Assembly (NCBI RefSeq): GCF_014196455.1
Contig: NZ_JACIDS010000001.1
Span: forward strand, 1-64,000
Direction of reading: 5' to 3'
DNA length: 64,000 nt
Origin: Kaistia hirudinis
Lineage (GTDB): Bacteria; Pseudomonadota; Alphaproteobacteria; Rhizobiales; Kaistiaceae
Part shown: positions 25,529 to 33,926 of the stretch, piece by piece
Layout of the letters: every line of letters begins with the position of its first letter
Position numbering within the stretch: the stretch's first letter is position 1
Made by a program: the position numbers and the translations under genes
Notes under the pieces: model-generated
What the model saw: only the letters and a program-made list of their open reading frames with translations
What the model was told of the DNA's origin: nothing
Databases searched by the model: none

Positions 25529-26727
25529 CGGAAGCGCAGCTTGGTGAGATCGCCGAGCTGTTCGGCGACGGCGATCAGTTGTGCTTCCGAACGCGGCGAT
25601 CCGATCAGCGACAGCCCGACCGGGCAGCCGTCGACAGAGGTCGCCGGGATCGCGATCTGCGGCAGGCGCGTCAGGCTGGCGACGCAGGTCAGCGCCAGCG
25701 TCTTCTCGCGGAACGCGATCTGCGCCGAGACCGGCGCGTCGCGGCGCGGCGGCAGGTCATGCGCGGTCGGGATGATGATCACGCCGTCATCGCCGAGGAG
25801 GTCGAGCAGTCGGTCGGTCAGCGCCTCGCGCCGCGGCACGGCGGTGGCGACCGCCTCGGGCTTGACGGTGGATGCGAGCTTGATGCGCTCGTCGACCGCT
25901 TGCGAGAGCGTGCGGCCCGGTGTCGTTCCCCAGCCGCCCAGCGTCGACCAGAGGTCGTGCAGCTGCAGCGGACGGAAGGTGTCGAGCCAGAATTCGACGC
26001 CCTCGTCATAGAGGGTGATCTCCTTCGCCTCGCCGATCGCTCGCGCGATCGGCAGGAGCGCCTGGCCGATCGCGTCCTCGGGGATTTCGAAGGCGTCACG
26101 TGCCAGCAGGAAGCGCGGCGGCTTCGGCTTGCGGGCCGGACCGAAATAGCATTCGGCGACCCGGCGCAGCGTCTTCGGGTCGTTCGCCAGCCAGCCGACC
26201 GTATCGAAGCTCGGCGCCATCGCCATGACGCCGGCTGCCGACAAACGGCCATAGGTCGTCCTAAGGCCATAAATGCCGCAGAAGCTCGCCGGGACACGGA
26301 TCGAGCCGCCCGTATCGGTCCCGAGCGCGAAATCGCAAAGTCCCGCCGCGACGGCCGAGGCCGAGCCGCTCGACGAGCCGCCCGGCACGCGGTCCGGCGC
26401 CTTGGGATTGATCGGGATGCCGAAATGCGGGTTCATGCCGAACATCCCGCAGGCGACCTCGTCGGTATTCGTCTTGCCGATCATGGTCGCGCCGGCCGCG
26501 AGCGGCACCAGCACCGAGGGCGCGGTCGCGACGGCTATTGCGCCGTCGCGGAGCTGGTCGGGATTGCCCCAGGCTGAGCGGTAGCCCGCAATGTCGAAGA
26601 GGTCCTTGACCGCGAAGGAGAGGTCCGCGAGCTGTCCGGCCTCGGTGAGCCGGAGCGGCGTGCGACCGTGATCGACGAAGGCGAGGCGGCGGATGTCGTC
26701 CGCGCTCGGGGCGTTGGCGGCGTCCAT
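25525..26727 (-). CDS. Amidase signature family hydrolase
   Basis: A 400-residue amidase signature enzyme. The catalytic triad is visible: lysine in SFAVKDLFD (about residue 39), cis-serine in PGGSSSGSASAVAAG (about 117) and the nucleophile serine in GTDTGGSIRVPASFCG (about 140). It hydrolyses an amide or carbamate; relatives such as AtzF and Atu-type amidases act on allophanate or linear ureides. It follows HpaB by six bases and overlaps the PuuE-like gene. It is shorter than GatA and lacks the extra allophanate hydrolase domain. The second amidase in the window (37628-39028) is a different subgroup. Confidence 0.88.
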   Translation of the reverse strand: MDAANAPSADDIRRLAFVDHGRTPLRLTEAGQLADLSFAVKDLFDIAGYRSAWGNPDQLRDGAIAVATAPSVLVPLAAGATMIGKTNTDEVACGMFGMNPHFGIPINPKAPDRVPGGSSSGSASAVAAGLCDFALGTDTGGSIRVPASFCGIYGLRTTYGRLSAAGVMAMAPSFDTVGWLANDPKTLRRVAECYFGPARKPKPPRFLLARDAFEIPEDAIGQALLPIARAIGEAKEITLYDEGVEFWLDTFRPLQLHDLWSTLGGWGTTPGRTLSQAVDERIKLASTVKPEAVATAVPRREALTDRLLDLLGDDGVIIIPTAHDLPPRRDAPVSAQIAFREKTLALTCVASLTRLPQIAIPATSVDGCPVGLSLIGSPRSEAQLIAVAEQLGDLTKLRFR

Positions 26728-26733
26728 CCCGGC

Positions 26734-28215
26734 TTACTCGGCCGCCGGGCGCAGGCTTGCGCCCTCGGGGAGGGAATAGGTCGCCATGAAGTCGTCGACG
26801 AACCCTTTCACGCCGTCCCAGTCGAAGAAGCGGAACGAATTACCGCGCGTGACGAAGGTCGGGCCCGAATAGAACATTTCATATTGCAGGTGCCGCGAGC
26901 CGAATTCGGAGCCGATCGCGTCCCAGGCGAGCTTCATGAACTTGACGCGGCCTTCGGAATCCGTCGCGACGGAGCGCTGCGTCTTCTCGATGATGGCAAG
27001 GGTCTCCGGCGTCTCGAAATCTGCAAAAGAGGAGGGGACCATGATCATGCCGCCGCCCGAGAGCGTGCGGATCGCCTCGGCGATCTCCGGATAGGTCGTC
27101 TGGGCGATTACCTGCGCGGTGCAGAGAATGGTGCGGTTCGGCACGAAATAGCCGTTGAAGTGCTCGCCGGCCGCCTCCATGGCGATGATGAGCGCCTCGA
27201 TATTATTCACCTTGGCGGCGAGCAGGCCGAGCGTCTCGCGGACCTGCGGATAGTTGATGATGTTGTTGATCTCTGCGATCTTGCGGGCGAGGCCCAGCAG
27301 GAAGCGCAGCTTCACCATCAACCGGATGATGCACTGGTAGTTCTGGTAGACGTGGGCGCGGGTCTCGTGCCACTGCGCCTGCGCCATCTTCAGGTCTTTG
27401 TTGACGAAGACATGGTCCCACGGGATCTTCACGTCGTCGAAATAGATGACGGCATCGTTCTCGTCGAAGCGCGTCGAGAGCGGATAGTCGAAGGCCGACG
27501 TCGCCGCCTGCTCATAGGAGCGGCGCGACATCAGCGTCAGCCCGCGCGTGCCGATCGGCAGCACGGCCGTGAAGGCATAGGCCTCGTCGCCGGCCTGCAG
27601 CGCGTTGAACCCCGAGACCAGGATCTCATTCGCCATGATGCCGCTCGTCGCCAGCATCTTGGCGCCGCGGATCGTGATGCCTTCGGCGTCTTCGTCGACG
27701 ATGGAGGCGACGAGATGCGGATCGGGCTGGCCGCTGGCGGACTTGGCCTTGTCCGACTGCGGGTTGATGATGACGTAGGAGAGGTAGAGGTCGTTGTCGC
27801 GGGCATAGTCGAAATAGGATTCGACGGCCGCGGCGCGGGCCGGGTCATTGTCGCGGAAGGCCGGCAGGCCCATGCGGAAGCCGGCCAGCGTCGAGGCGAC
27901 GTGGTCCGGCGAGCGGCCGACCATGCCGCAGGTCAGCGCGGCCCAGCGCTCCAGCGCCTGGCGCCGCTCGACCAGTTCGCGATGATTGCGCGGCAACTGC
28001 CAGGCGCGGCTGACGCGATCCCCCGTCTTCGGCGAGACGAAGGTCATCTGCTCGATGTTTTCGGGCGCTGCCTGGAAATCGTAGAATGATCCGGCGGTCG
28101 CGACGGCGTGCGCGAAGGCCGGGTCGGTGGTCACGTCAGCGACCTTGCGACCATCGATATAGATGGTGCGGCCGTCCTTGAGGCTTTCGATATGCTGCTT
28201 GCCGGTCTTTACCAT
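26734..28215 (-). CDS. Flavin-dependent monooxygenase, HpaB (4-hydroxyphenylacetate 3-hydroxylase) family oxygenase
   Basis: A 493-residue acyl-CoA-dehydrogenase-fold oxygenase of the HpaB family. Recognisable segments are IYIDGRKVADVTTDPAF at the start, AWQLPRNHRELVERR (about residue 70), the KMLATSGIMANEI strand, and FDDVKIPWDHVFV (about 265). HpaB proteins use reduced flavin from a separate reductase to hydroxylate phenols or heteroaromatic acids. It is the first gene of a nine-gene operon whose other products are C-N hydrolases, so an aromatic N-heterocycle is a more likely substrate than hydroxyphenylacetate (inference). AGGA precedes the ATG at 28215. Confidence 0.9.
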   Translation of the reverse strand: MVKTGKQHIESLKDGRTIYIDGRKVADVTTDPAFAHAVATAGSFYDFQAAPENIEQMTFVSPKTGDRVSRAWQLPRNHRELVERRQALERWAALTCGMVGRSPDHVASTLAGFRMGLPAFRDNDPARAAAVESYFDYARDNDLYLSYVIINPQSDKAKSASGQPDPHLVASIVDEDAEGITIRGAKMLATSGIMANEILVSGFNALQAGDEAYAFTAVLPIGTRGLTLMSRRSYEQAATSAFDYPLSTRFDENDAVIYFDDVKIPWDHVFVNKDLKMAQAQWHETRAHVYQNYQCIIRLMVKLRFLLGLARKIAEINNIINYPQVRETLGLLAAKVNNIEALIIAMEAAGEHFNGYFVPNRTILCTAQVIAQTTYPEIAEAIRTLSGGGMIMVPSSFADFETPETLAIIEKTQRSVATDSEGRVKFMKLAWDAIGSEFGSRHLQYEMFYSGPTFVTRGNSFRFFDWDGVKGFVDDFMATYSLPEGASLRPAAE

Positions 28216-28379
28216 GGCGGATCCTGCTTTCCGAGCTGGATGCCGACGCCAGGCTTCTTGCCCTTCGCAATCGGGGAAGATGTTGAGACGGTAGGGGAAG
28301 GGCCCTGAAGGCTGGCAGCGTCTCCCGTCTTCGGGTCCGATGCTGCACTGCGAAGGCTAGTCTTGCGGCGCATCCGCCG

Positions 28380-29189
28380 TCAAGTCCCGCCGACGCGTCG
28401 CGTCATATAGGCCTGCGTGAATGCCGTAGGCGTCAAGCATGGCGGCAAGCCAAGATCAAGCGAAAGGCTCAGCACATCGGGCGTTTCGACGCCGGCGGCT
28501 TCCGTGAGCGCGGTGTCGGTGAAGAATTCCGCCGTCAGCTTGTCGGCGGAGAGCACGCCGCGGGCGAGTGCCAGCACGCGATCGGCCCGGCGCGCCACGA
28601 AATCCATGTCGTGGCAGACCAGCAGGACGAGCGTGCCGCGCGCCTTCTCCTCGGCGATGATCGTCTCGAGACGCTGCATCGCCGCCTTGTCGAGGCCGCG
28701 CTGCGGCTCGTCGAGCAGCAGGATCGGCGGCTGCATGGCGAGCACGGAGCCGACGGCGACGAGACGGCGGGCCGAGGCGTCGATATCGAGCGGATGCTCG
28801 TCGCCGGAATCCGGCAGCCCGATCCGCTGCAGCACCTCGGCGATGCGCTTGTCCAGCGCCTCGCCCGAAAGGCCCTGCTGCTTGGGGCCGAAGGCGATCT
28901 CGCCGCGGATCGTCGCATTGAAGATCTGCTGCTCGGGCGCCTGGAACACCGTGCCGATATGCTGGGCGAGCTCGTGCACGGGCGTGTCGCTGGTCGAAAG
29001 CCCATCGACGACGACGCGGCCCTCGGCCGGCTGGTAGAGGCCGTTCAGAAGGCGCAGCAGCGTGCTCTTGCCGGCGCCATTGCGCCCGACGATGGCGACG
29101 ACCTCGCCCTTCGACGCGGAGAAATCGATCCCGGAGAGGACCGGCGAGCCCTCGACATAGGCGAAGGTGACGTTTTCAACCGCGAGCAT
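28380..29189 (-). CDS. ECF transporter ATP-binding protein (EcfA-type, second of two)
   Basis: A 269-residue ABC ATPase. Walker A is GRNGAGKST (about residue 37), Q-loop TVFQAPEQQIF (about 85), and Walker B ILLLDEPQRGLD (about 160). The expected LSGGQ signature is replaced here by DASARRLVAVGS, a clear degeneration, so this subunit may form the inactive site of an asymmetric ATPase pair with the neighbouring EcfA. It energises uptake by the ECF core. GGGAG precedes the ATG. It overlaps the first ATPase gene by 14 bases and ends the ECF operon, 164 bases before HpaB. Confidence 0.85.
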   Translation of the reverse strand: MLAVENVTFAYVEGSPVLSGIDFSASKGEVVAIVGRNGAGKSTLLRLLNGLYQPAEGRVVVDGLSTSDTPVHELAQHIGTVFQAPEQQIFNATIRGEIAFGPKQQGLSGEALDKRIAEVLQRIGLPDSGDEHPLDIDASARRLVAVGSVLAMQPPILLLDEPQRGLDKAAMQRLETIIAEEKARGTLVLLVCHDMDFVARRADRVLALARGVLSADKLTAEFFTDTALTEAAGVETPDVLSLSLDLGLPPCLTPTAFTQAYMTRRVGGT

Positions 29190-30030
29190 GCTGAACTCCC
29201 AGGGACGCGCGCGCCTCGGCGAGCGTGAGCGGCAGCGCCTTGTCGCCCGGCCAGGCGCCGGCGTCGCGCAGGCCCGCCATCGCTGCGGCGATCGACGTCA
29301 TGCCGAGCGCCTCGATGCAGCGCGGATCATTCAGGACCTCGCCGGCCGTGCCATCGGCGACGATCCGGCCGCCGTCGAGCAGCAGGAAGCGGTTCGCCAG
29401 CGCCAGCGAGGGCCGGAGCGCCACTTCGAGGACGATGATCGTGAGGCCGCCGGGCAGCTTGTCGATCTGCGCAATCAGGTCGTCGCGCGATTCCGGATCG
29501 AGATTGGAGGTCGGCTCGTCGAGCACGAGCACGCGGGGATGCATGGCGAGCGCCGCCGCGATCGACAGGCGCTGCTGTTCACCACCCGAGAGCGTGAACG
29601 GATCGCGGTTCGCCAGATGGGCGAGGTTGCAGACGACCATCGCCTCGTCGACGCGCCGACGCACCTCCGCTTCGGGCAGTGCGAGATTGCACGGGCCGAA
29701 GGCGATTTCCTCATAGACCGTGAAGGCGCAGCCGGAGAGCTGCTGCGACGGCACCTGGCCGACGAACTGGATCGCCGCGGCACGCTCGGCGACGTCCCAT
29801 TCGCTCCAGTTGCGGCCTTCCATCGCAACGAAGCCGCTTTCTGCCTTGAGCGCGCCATCGGGCAGATGTCCGGCCAGCCAGCGGGCGAGCGTCGTCTTGC
29901 CGGCGGCGTTGGGGGCGAGGATGGCAACCCGCTCGCCCTCGCCGATGACCAGCGAGAGGCCGTCGAGGATCGGCGCCTTGGCCAGCGGATAGCGGAAGCG
30001 GAGGTCGTGAACTTCGATCAGAGGCGCCAC
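29176..30030 (-). CDS. ECF transporter ATP-binding protein (EcfA-type, first of two)
   Basis: A 284-residue ABC ATPase with Walker A APNAAGKTT (about residue 41), Q-loop QFVGQVPSQQLSG, an intact signature LSGGEQQRLSIAAAL (about 145) and Walker B VLVLDEPTSNLDPE. With the downstream ATPase it forms the two-headed motor of the ECF transporter. The start appears to be GTG at 30030, directly before PLIEVHDLRFRYP; the open reading further upstream runs through the EcfT gene and has no similarity. The GTG overlaps the end of EcfT by 13 bases. Confidence 0.85.
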   Translation of the reverse strand: MAPLIEVHDLRFRYPLAKAPILDGLSLVIGEGERVAILAPNAAGKTTLARWLAGHLPDGALKAESGFVAMEGRNWSEWDVAERAAAIQFVGQVPSQQLSGCAFTVYEEIAFGPCNLALPEAEVRRRVDEAMVVCNLAHLANRDPFTLSGGEQQRLSIAAALAMHPRVLVLDEPTSNLDPESRDDLIAQIDKLPGGLTIIVLEVALRPSLALANRFLLLDGGRIVADGTAGEVLNDPRCIEALGMTSIAAAMAGLRDAGAWPGDKALPLTLAEARASLGVQHARG

Positions 30031-30812
30031 AGCAATGGCAATCCCAGTTGGAGCACGGCAAGGAGGAGCAGGAGGCGACGCACCCAGATCTGGAGCGTCG
30101 AATCCGGCGGCGCGTTGATCACGGTGCGATGCGGCTTGGCGCGGAAGGCCCGTCCGGACAGCACCGAGGCGCGGTGATCGAGATCCGACAGCGCCAGCGT
30201 GATCAGCGGCACGAGCAGGACCGGCAGCGCCGCCGCCCGGGCTTTCCACGAGCCGGTCAGGTTGAGACCCCGCACGCGCTGGGCATCGCGGATGCCGCGG
30301 GCGCGTTCCGTGAACGGTTCGATCAGGAGGAGGGGGCTCGCGATGAGATAGCCGATGCCGGCCGGCACGCCGCGCTGGTCCAGCGCCTTCAGCATGTCGG
30401 CGGGATGCGTCGTCGTGACGAAGAGCAGCGTCGCCATCAGCATGCAGGCGACGCGCATGAAGACGCGCAGCCCGTAGTCGAGGCCGGAGGCGCTGATCTG
30501 CACCGGGCCGAGCGCGGCGAAATCCTGCCGGTCGATGAGCAGGCCGTGCACGACGGTGAGCGCGATCCCGATCGGCACCATGGTGATCAGCAGCCGCTTC
30601 AGCGCCTTCTTGCCGACGCCGGTCACCAGCGCGACGGCGATCGCCGCCAGCGTCAGCGTCGCCGTGCCCTCGGTCGGCAGCACGATGGCCGCCGAGAGCA
30701 TCCAGAGCAGCAGGCAGAGGCTCGTCAGGGGATTGGCGCGATGGAGGAAGCTCTCGCCCGCCGTATAGAGCAGCGAGGGCTTGTCCGATTTCTTCTTCGT
30801 GAGGCTCGCCAT
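30018..30812 (-). CDS. ECF transporter transmembrane T component (EcfT)
   Basis: A 264-residue membrane protein of the CbiQ/EcfT family. About five to six membrane helices are visible, with the cytoplasmic coupling helices carrying DAQRVRGLNL (about residue 180) and the ASVLSGRAFRAKPHRT region, equivalents of the two conserved x-R-G motifs that touch the ATPases. It links the substrate-specific S component to the two EcfA subunits. The ATG at 30812 begins a basic MASLTKKKSDKPSLLYTAGE; it lies five bases after the PPC-domain gene. No S gene sits in this operon; the one at 1242-1814 is the only candidate in the window. Confidence 0.85.
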   Translation of the reverse strand: MASLTKKKSDKPSLLYTAGESFLHRANPLTSLCLLLWMLSAAIVLPTEGTATLTLAAIAVALVTGVGKKALKRLLITMVPIGIALTVVHGLLIDRQDFAALGPVQISASGLDYGLRVFMRVACMLMATLLFVTTTHPADMLKALDQRGVPAGIGYLIASPLLLIEPFTERARGIRDAQRVRGLNLTGSWKARAAALPVLLVPLITLALSDLDHRASVLSGRAFRAKPHRTVINAPPDSTLQIWVRRLLLLLAVLQLGLPLLWRL

Positions 30813-30817
30813 GAGGA

Positions 30818-31267
30818 TCAGGCGCGCCGACGGACGACGAGCTCGTCCCAGGTCGAGATCGGGCAAGGCTCGCGGCCGAAGGTCAGGTCGGTGAGCTCCA
30901 TCAGCACGATCTCGCAGGTCGTGCGCACCAGGCAGCCCGACAGCATGTGGCCGCCGAACATGTCGCCATTCTCGTCCGAGCAGGAAATGTGCACATGGGC
31001 GCCCGCCGCCTCGACCGTCCCGATCATGGAGACGATCTCGAAAAGCCCCTCGCGCAGCGCGCCGACGGGCCGCGCCGCATAGCGGATCATCGCATGGGTG
31101 AGGCTGCCGACCACGGTCACGATCGCCGCGGCGGGAAGGTTGTTCGCGGCGACGAAGGCCTGCAGCGTGTCGAGGACATCCTCGCCGGGCTTCAGCCGCA
31201 TGGCGAAGAAGCGACCGCCGCTCGGGATGGCCTCGGGAACGATGATGGTCGGCGCTGCGTCTGTCAT
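30818..31267 (-). CDS. PPC/DUF296 domain DNA-binding-like protein
   Basis: A 149-residue stand-alone PPC (DUF296) domain. Typical pieces are MRLKPGEDVLDTLQAFVAANN, AAIVTVVGSLTHAMIRYA and HVHISCSDENGDMFGGHMLSGC, where GxMFGGHL-type loops with histidines can bind metal in the trimer. Bacterial stand-alone PPC proteins are of unknown function; plants attach the domain to AT-hook proteins. It opens the ECF operon, just ahead of EcfT. I chose the ATG at 31267; a GTG at 31282 would add five residues. A sigma-70-like promoter with an overlapping GntR-type motif is directly upstream. Confidence 0.8.
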   Translation of the reverse strand: MTDAAPTIIVPEAIPSGGRFFAMRLKPGEDVLDTLQAFVAANNLPAAAIVTVVGSLTHAMIRYAARPVGALREGLFEIVSMIGTVEAAGAHVHISCSDENGDMFGGHMLSGCLVRTTCEIVLMELTDLTFGREPCPISTWDELVVRRRA

Positions 31268-31295
31268 GCCGGCGTTGTCCACATGATCGGAGTTT

Positions 31296-31334
31296 CTGTA
31301 TGCAGTTATCGGTTCTATGAATAAGCCCGGTCAA
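31296..31334 (-). promoter_or_regulatory. Sigma-70 promoter with GntR-type motif for the PPC-ECF operon
   Basis: On the minus strand TTGACC (31329-31334) and GATAAC (31305-31310) are 18 bases apart, a good alphaproteobacterial sigma-70 match. CTGTATGCAG (31296-31305) abuts the -10 on its downstream side, so a protein bound there would cover the transcription start. The same TGTATGCAG occurs at 37395-37403. Confidence 0.55.
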
Positions 31335-31421
31335 GCCAGCGCATTGCGGAAATAGCGGTCGGCTGATGCTCGGCGAATGGGCAGGCCGAGGGGCAGCTTC
31401 CTGCATTACGATCGGCCTCGC

Positions 31422-31429
31422 GCATACAA
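31422..31429. promoter_or_regulatory. GntR-type half-site before the alpha/beta hydrolase
   Basis: GCATACAA, the complement of TTGTATGC, lies 17 bases before the hydrolase ATG. It matches the motif found in the neighbouring intergenic regions at 31296, 33073, 33111, 37395 and 37572. Confidence 0.4.
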
Positions 31430-31445
31430 ACACCGGATGCTCCGC

Positions 31446-32285
31446 ATGTCACGAGATCACGCGCAGGCGATATCGGCCGGCGATGACCTGTTCACCGCTC
31501 GCTCGCTCATCATCAGCGCCCCGGACGGGCTGCCGATCGCGGTCCGCGACCATGGCGGTCCCGGGCCGGCGGTTCTTATGATCCATGGCTGGAGCTGCAA
31601 TCAGGATTTCTGGGCGCCGCAAATCCGGCCGCTGTCGGAGCATTTCCGTCTGGTGACGCTCGATCTGCCGGGTCATGGCGCTGCGCACGCCGGTGCCGGT
31701 GACCGGGCCTGGTCGATCGCCGGCTATGGCGGCGATGTGGTCGCGGTCGCCGATTCGCTCGGCATCGAGCGGCTGGCTCTCATGGGGCATTCGATGGGCG
31801 GCGCCGTCGCCGTCGAGGCGGCGCTGCAGCTTGGCGACCGCTGCCGCCTGCTGATGGGCGTCGACACGTTCAACGAGGCGGCCTTTTATGGCCGCCGGCC
31901 GACGGGTGAGATCCGCGAGCGCTGCGCGTCGTTCGATGGCGATTTTGGCGCGACCATACGCGGCATGGTGCGGGCCATCACCGACGAATCGGCCGACCCG
32001 GCGATTGTTCAGTGGATCGGCGACGCCATGGCGGCGATGCCGCGCCCGGTCGCGGTCGCCGTGCTCGAAGCGCTGCTCGCCTGGGATATCGAGGATCGCT
32101 GGCACGGGTTGGCCGTCCCCGCCGTCACGATCAATTCGGCCTTGCTCGCCGCGCGCAACGAACTGCTGGAGCTTCCCGATCTCGAGCTGCACCACGTCGC
32201 TGCGGCCGGGCATTTCCCGATGCTGGAACAGCCGGACGCCTTCAACGCGCTGGCGCTCGCGATCCTGAGCCAGCGCCTCGCGTGA
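31446..32285 (+). CDS. Alpha/beta hydrolase
   Basis: A 279-residue alpha/beta hydrolase fold protein. The oxyanion segment is LMIHGWSCNQDFW (about residue 40), the nucleophile elbow GHSMGG (about 115) and the catalytic histidine AAAGHFPMLEQP near the end; the acid is probably in the DLELHHV stretch before it. The substrate could be an ester, amide or C-C bond. It is divergent from the PPC-ECF operon and converges on the GntR gene, six bases away. I prefer the ATG at 31446, which has GGA eight bases upstream; starts at 31437 and 31377 are possible. Confidence 0.82.
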   Translation: MSRDHAQAISAGDDLFTARSLIISAPDGLPIAVRDHGGPGPAVLMIHGWSCNQDFWAPQIRPLSEHFRLVTLDLPGHGAAHAGAGDRAWSIAGYGGDVVAVADSLGIERLALMGHSMGGAVAVEAALQLGDRCRLLMGVDTFNEAAFYGRRPTGEIRERCASFDGDFGATIRGMVRAITDESADPAIVQWIGDAMAAMPRPVAVAVLEALLAWDIEDRWHGLAVPAVTINSALLAARNELLELPDLELHHVAAAGHFPMLEQPDAFNALALAILSQRLA

Positions 32286-32291
32286 CGGGGC

Positions 32292-33017
32292 TCAGACGGG
32301 CTGCGTGAAGGCGGGCGGCAGGGAGGAGATGAAGTCGGCCATGTCGTCGCCGAGCAGGTTCACATGCTCGCTCGCGGCCCGGAACGCCGTCTCGGCATCG
32401 GCGCGCTCGATTGCCTCCAGAATGCGCTCATGCTCGCCGATCGTCGCGGCCATGCGGCCCGGCTGATGCGTCACGTGCCGGCGATAGCCGGCGACGCGTC
32501 GGCGCAGCGCGCGCGTCTGTCCGGCCAGGAAATGCGTATGCGCGGCGTCGTAGAGCGCGTCGTGGAACTCGTGATTGATCGCGTAGAAGCGCTCGGGATC
32601 CTGCGAGTCGAGCGCCTGGACGAGCTTGGCGTGGATCGCGCGGAGATTCGCCTTTTCCGTCAGCGTGGCGCGACGGGCGGCGAGCTTGGCGCAGAGGCCT
32701 TCCAGCGCAGCCATCATCTCGAACATTTCGAGCAGGATCGGAATGGTGATCGTCGCGACGGTGACGCCCTGGCGTCCGCGCACCTCGACGAGCCCGGTGG
32801 CGGTCAGCGCCTTCAGCGCCTCGCGAACGGGCGTGCGCGAGACGTTGAACTGCGCCGCGATCTCCGCCTCGTCGAGCCGGGCGCCAGGCGGGAGCTTGCC
32901 CGAGACGATCTGTTCCTCGAGCGCATTGCGCAGATCGTCCGAAAGCGTGCCGCTCCTGGATCGCAGGGCGGGTTCCTCGTCCTTGACCGCCAGTTGATCG
33001 CGTTCGCGCGCGCTCAT
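32292..33017 (-). CDS. GntR-family transcriptional regulator (FadR/FCD subfamily)
   Basis: A 241-residue regulator. The N-terminal winged helix-turn-helix is clear in LEEQIVSGKLPPGARLDEAE, IAAQFNVSRTPVREALKAL and VEVRGRQGVTVAT (about residues 30-95), followed by an all-helical FCD ligand domain with metal-site histidines (NHEFHDALYDAAH and the later ASEHVNLL). FCD regulators often sense carboxylic acids and bind TNGTNNNACNA-like operators. TTGTATRC-type motifs lie in its own upstream region and at four other nearby promoters, so it is the natural candidate to bind them. GGGGA six bases before the ATG at 33017 supports that start over 33023. Confidence 0.9.
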   Translation of the reverse strand: MSARERDQLAVKDEEPALRSRSGTLSDDLRNALEEQIVSGKLPPGARLDEAEIAAQFNVSRTPVREALKALTATGLVEVRGRQGVTVATITIPILLEMFEMMAALEGLCAKLAARRATLTEKANLRAIHAKLVQALDSQDPERFYAINHEFHDALYDAAHTHFLAGQTRALRRRVAGYRRHVTHQPGRMAATIGEHERILEAIERADAETAFRAASEHVNLLGDDMADFISSLPPAFTQPV

Positions 33018-33072
33018 CGCCATTCCCCAGATCGCCTTCTTCGGCAGAAACCGTCAGCCTGAGCCGATGCCC

Positions 33073-33118
33073 GGTATACAACGGCCAGTGTATTCGCAGG
33101 ACTGCCGCACGTATGCAA
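33073..33118 (-). promoter_or_regulatory. Cluster of GntR-type motifs upstream of the regulator gene
   Basis: The 118-base gap before the GntR start contains GGTATACAA (33073-33081), TGTATTCGCAG (33089-33099) and GTATGCAA (33111-33118). Three related motifs within 46 bases in front of a FadR-type gene suggest autoregulation. No convincing -35/-10 pair stands out. Confidence 0.45.
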
Positions 33119-33135
33119 CGAGAAGCGCTGCGGAT

Positions 33136-33924
33136 TCAATTGCGGTAGCTCGGATCCGTCCGGTCGAGCAGGCGGATGAAGGCGGGCCATTCGCGCGTTC
33201 CCGGCGCGCGGATATCGCCGTGATGCTCGTTGAATTGCCGCGCCGCCTTGTCGGTGACGGCTTCGGCGGGCAGGGCGAAATGCGCGCCGCCGGCAACGCC
33301 GGTCTGCGCCAGAAGCTGCACCCGCGCGGCCTTCTCGAAATAGTACATGAGGATGAAGGCTTCCTGGATCGTGCGGCCCGTGGTCAGGACGCCGTGATTG
33401 CGCAGGATCAGCGTGTTGTGCGGGCCGATATCGTCGATCAGGCGCTGGCGCTCGTCGGTATCGATCGCGACGCCCTCATAGTCGTGCACGCCCATATGGC
33501 CCTGATAGCGCATGGCGAACTGGCTGACCGGCAGCAGGCCTTCCTCCAACGCCGAGATGGCGGTCGCCGCTTCGGAATGGGTGTGCAGCACGCAGAGCGC
33601 GTCCTCGCGGCCGGAATGGATCGCCGAATGGATCACGAAGCCGGCCTGGTTCACCTCATGGTCGCTCGGCTCGACCTTGTTGCCGTCAAGGTCGATCTTC
33701 ACGAAGCAGGAGGCATTGATCTCCGAGAAGAAGAGGCCATAGGGGTTGATCAGGAAATGATGCTCGGGCCCCGGCAGGCGGACGGAGATGTGATTGTAGA
33801 TCAGATCGTCCATGCCGAAATGCGCGATCAGGCGGAAGCAGGCGGCGAGCTGGATGCGCAGCGCCGCCTCGTCCCTTGTCCCGACATCGAGCGCCGGATC
33901 GGTGTTGTTCGGGAAGGACGCCAT
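33136..33924 (-). CDS. Class II aldolase/adducin-family protein
   Basis: A 262-residue class II aldolase-fold protein. IYNHISVRLPG (about residue 40), the metal-binding HTHSEAATAI (about 112) and the later RNHGVLTTG (about 175) are the expected zinc ligands and phosphate-loop motifs. The family covers fuculose- and rhamnulose-phosphate aldolases and decarboxylases. It follows the two permease genes; the permease stop overlaps the reading frame here. I place the start at the ATG at 33924, six bases after GTGGAG; ATG at 33930 (ATGA overlap) is nearly as good. The role in an ABC import operon is unclear. Confidence 0.85.
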   Translation of the reverse strand: MASFPNNTDPALDVGTRDEAALRIQLAACFRLIAHFGMDDLIYNHISVRLPGPEHHFLINPYGLFFSEINASCFVKIDLDGNKVEPSDHEVNQAGFVIHSAIHSGREDALCVLHTHSEAATAISALEEGLLPVSQFAMRYQGHMGVHDYEGVAIDTDERQRLIDDIGPHNTLILRNHGVLTTGRTIQEAFILMYYFEKAARVQLLAQTGVAGGAHFALPAEAVTDKAARQFNEHHGDIRAPGTREWPAFIRLLDRTDPSYRN

Positions 33925-33926
33925 CT

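Noticed and set aside
28362-28384. Hairpin at the end of the second ECF ATPase gene as terminator
   Set aside because: The stem has a bulge, overlaps the coding end and is followed by ACTAGCC rather than a T-run on the minus strand.
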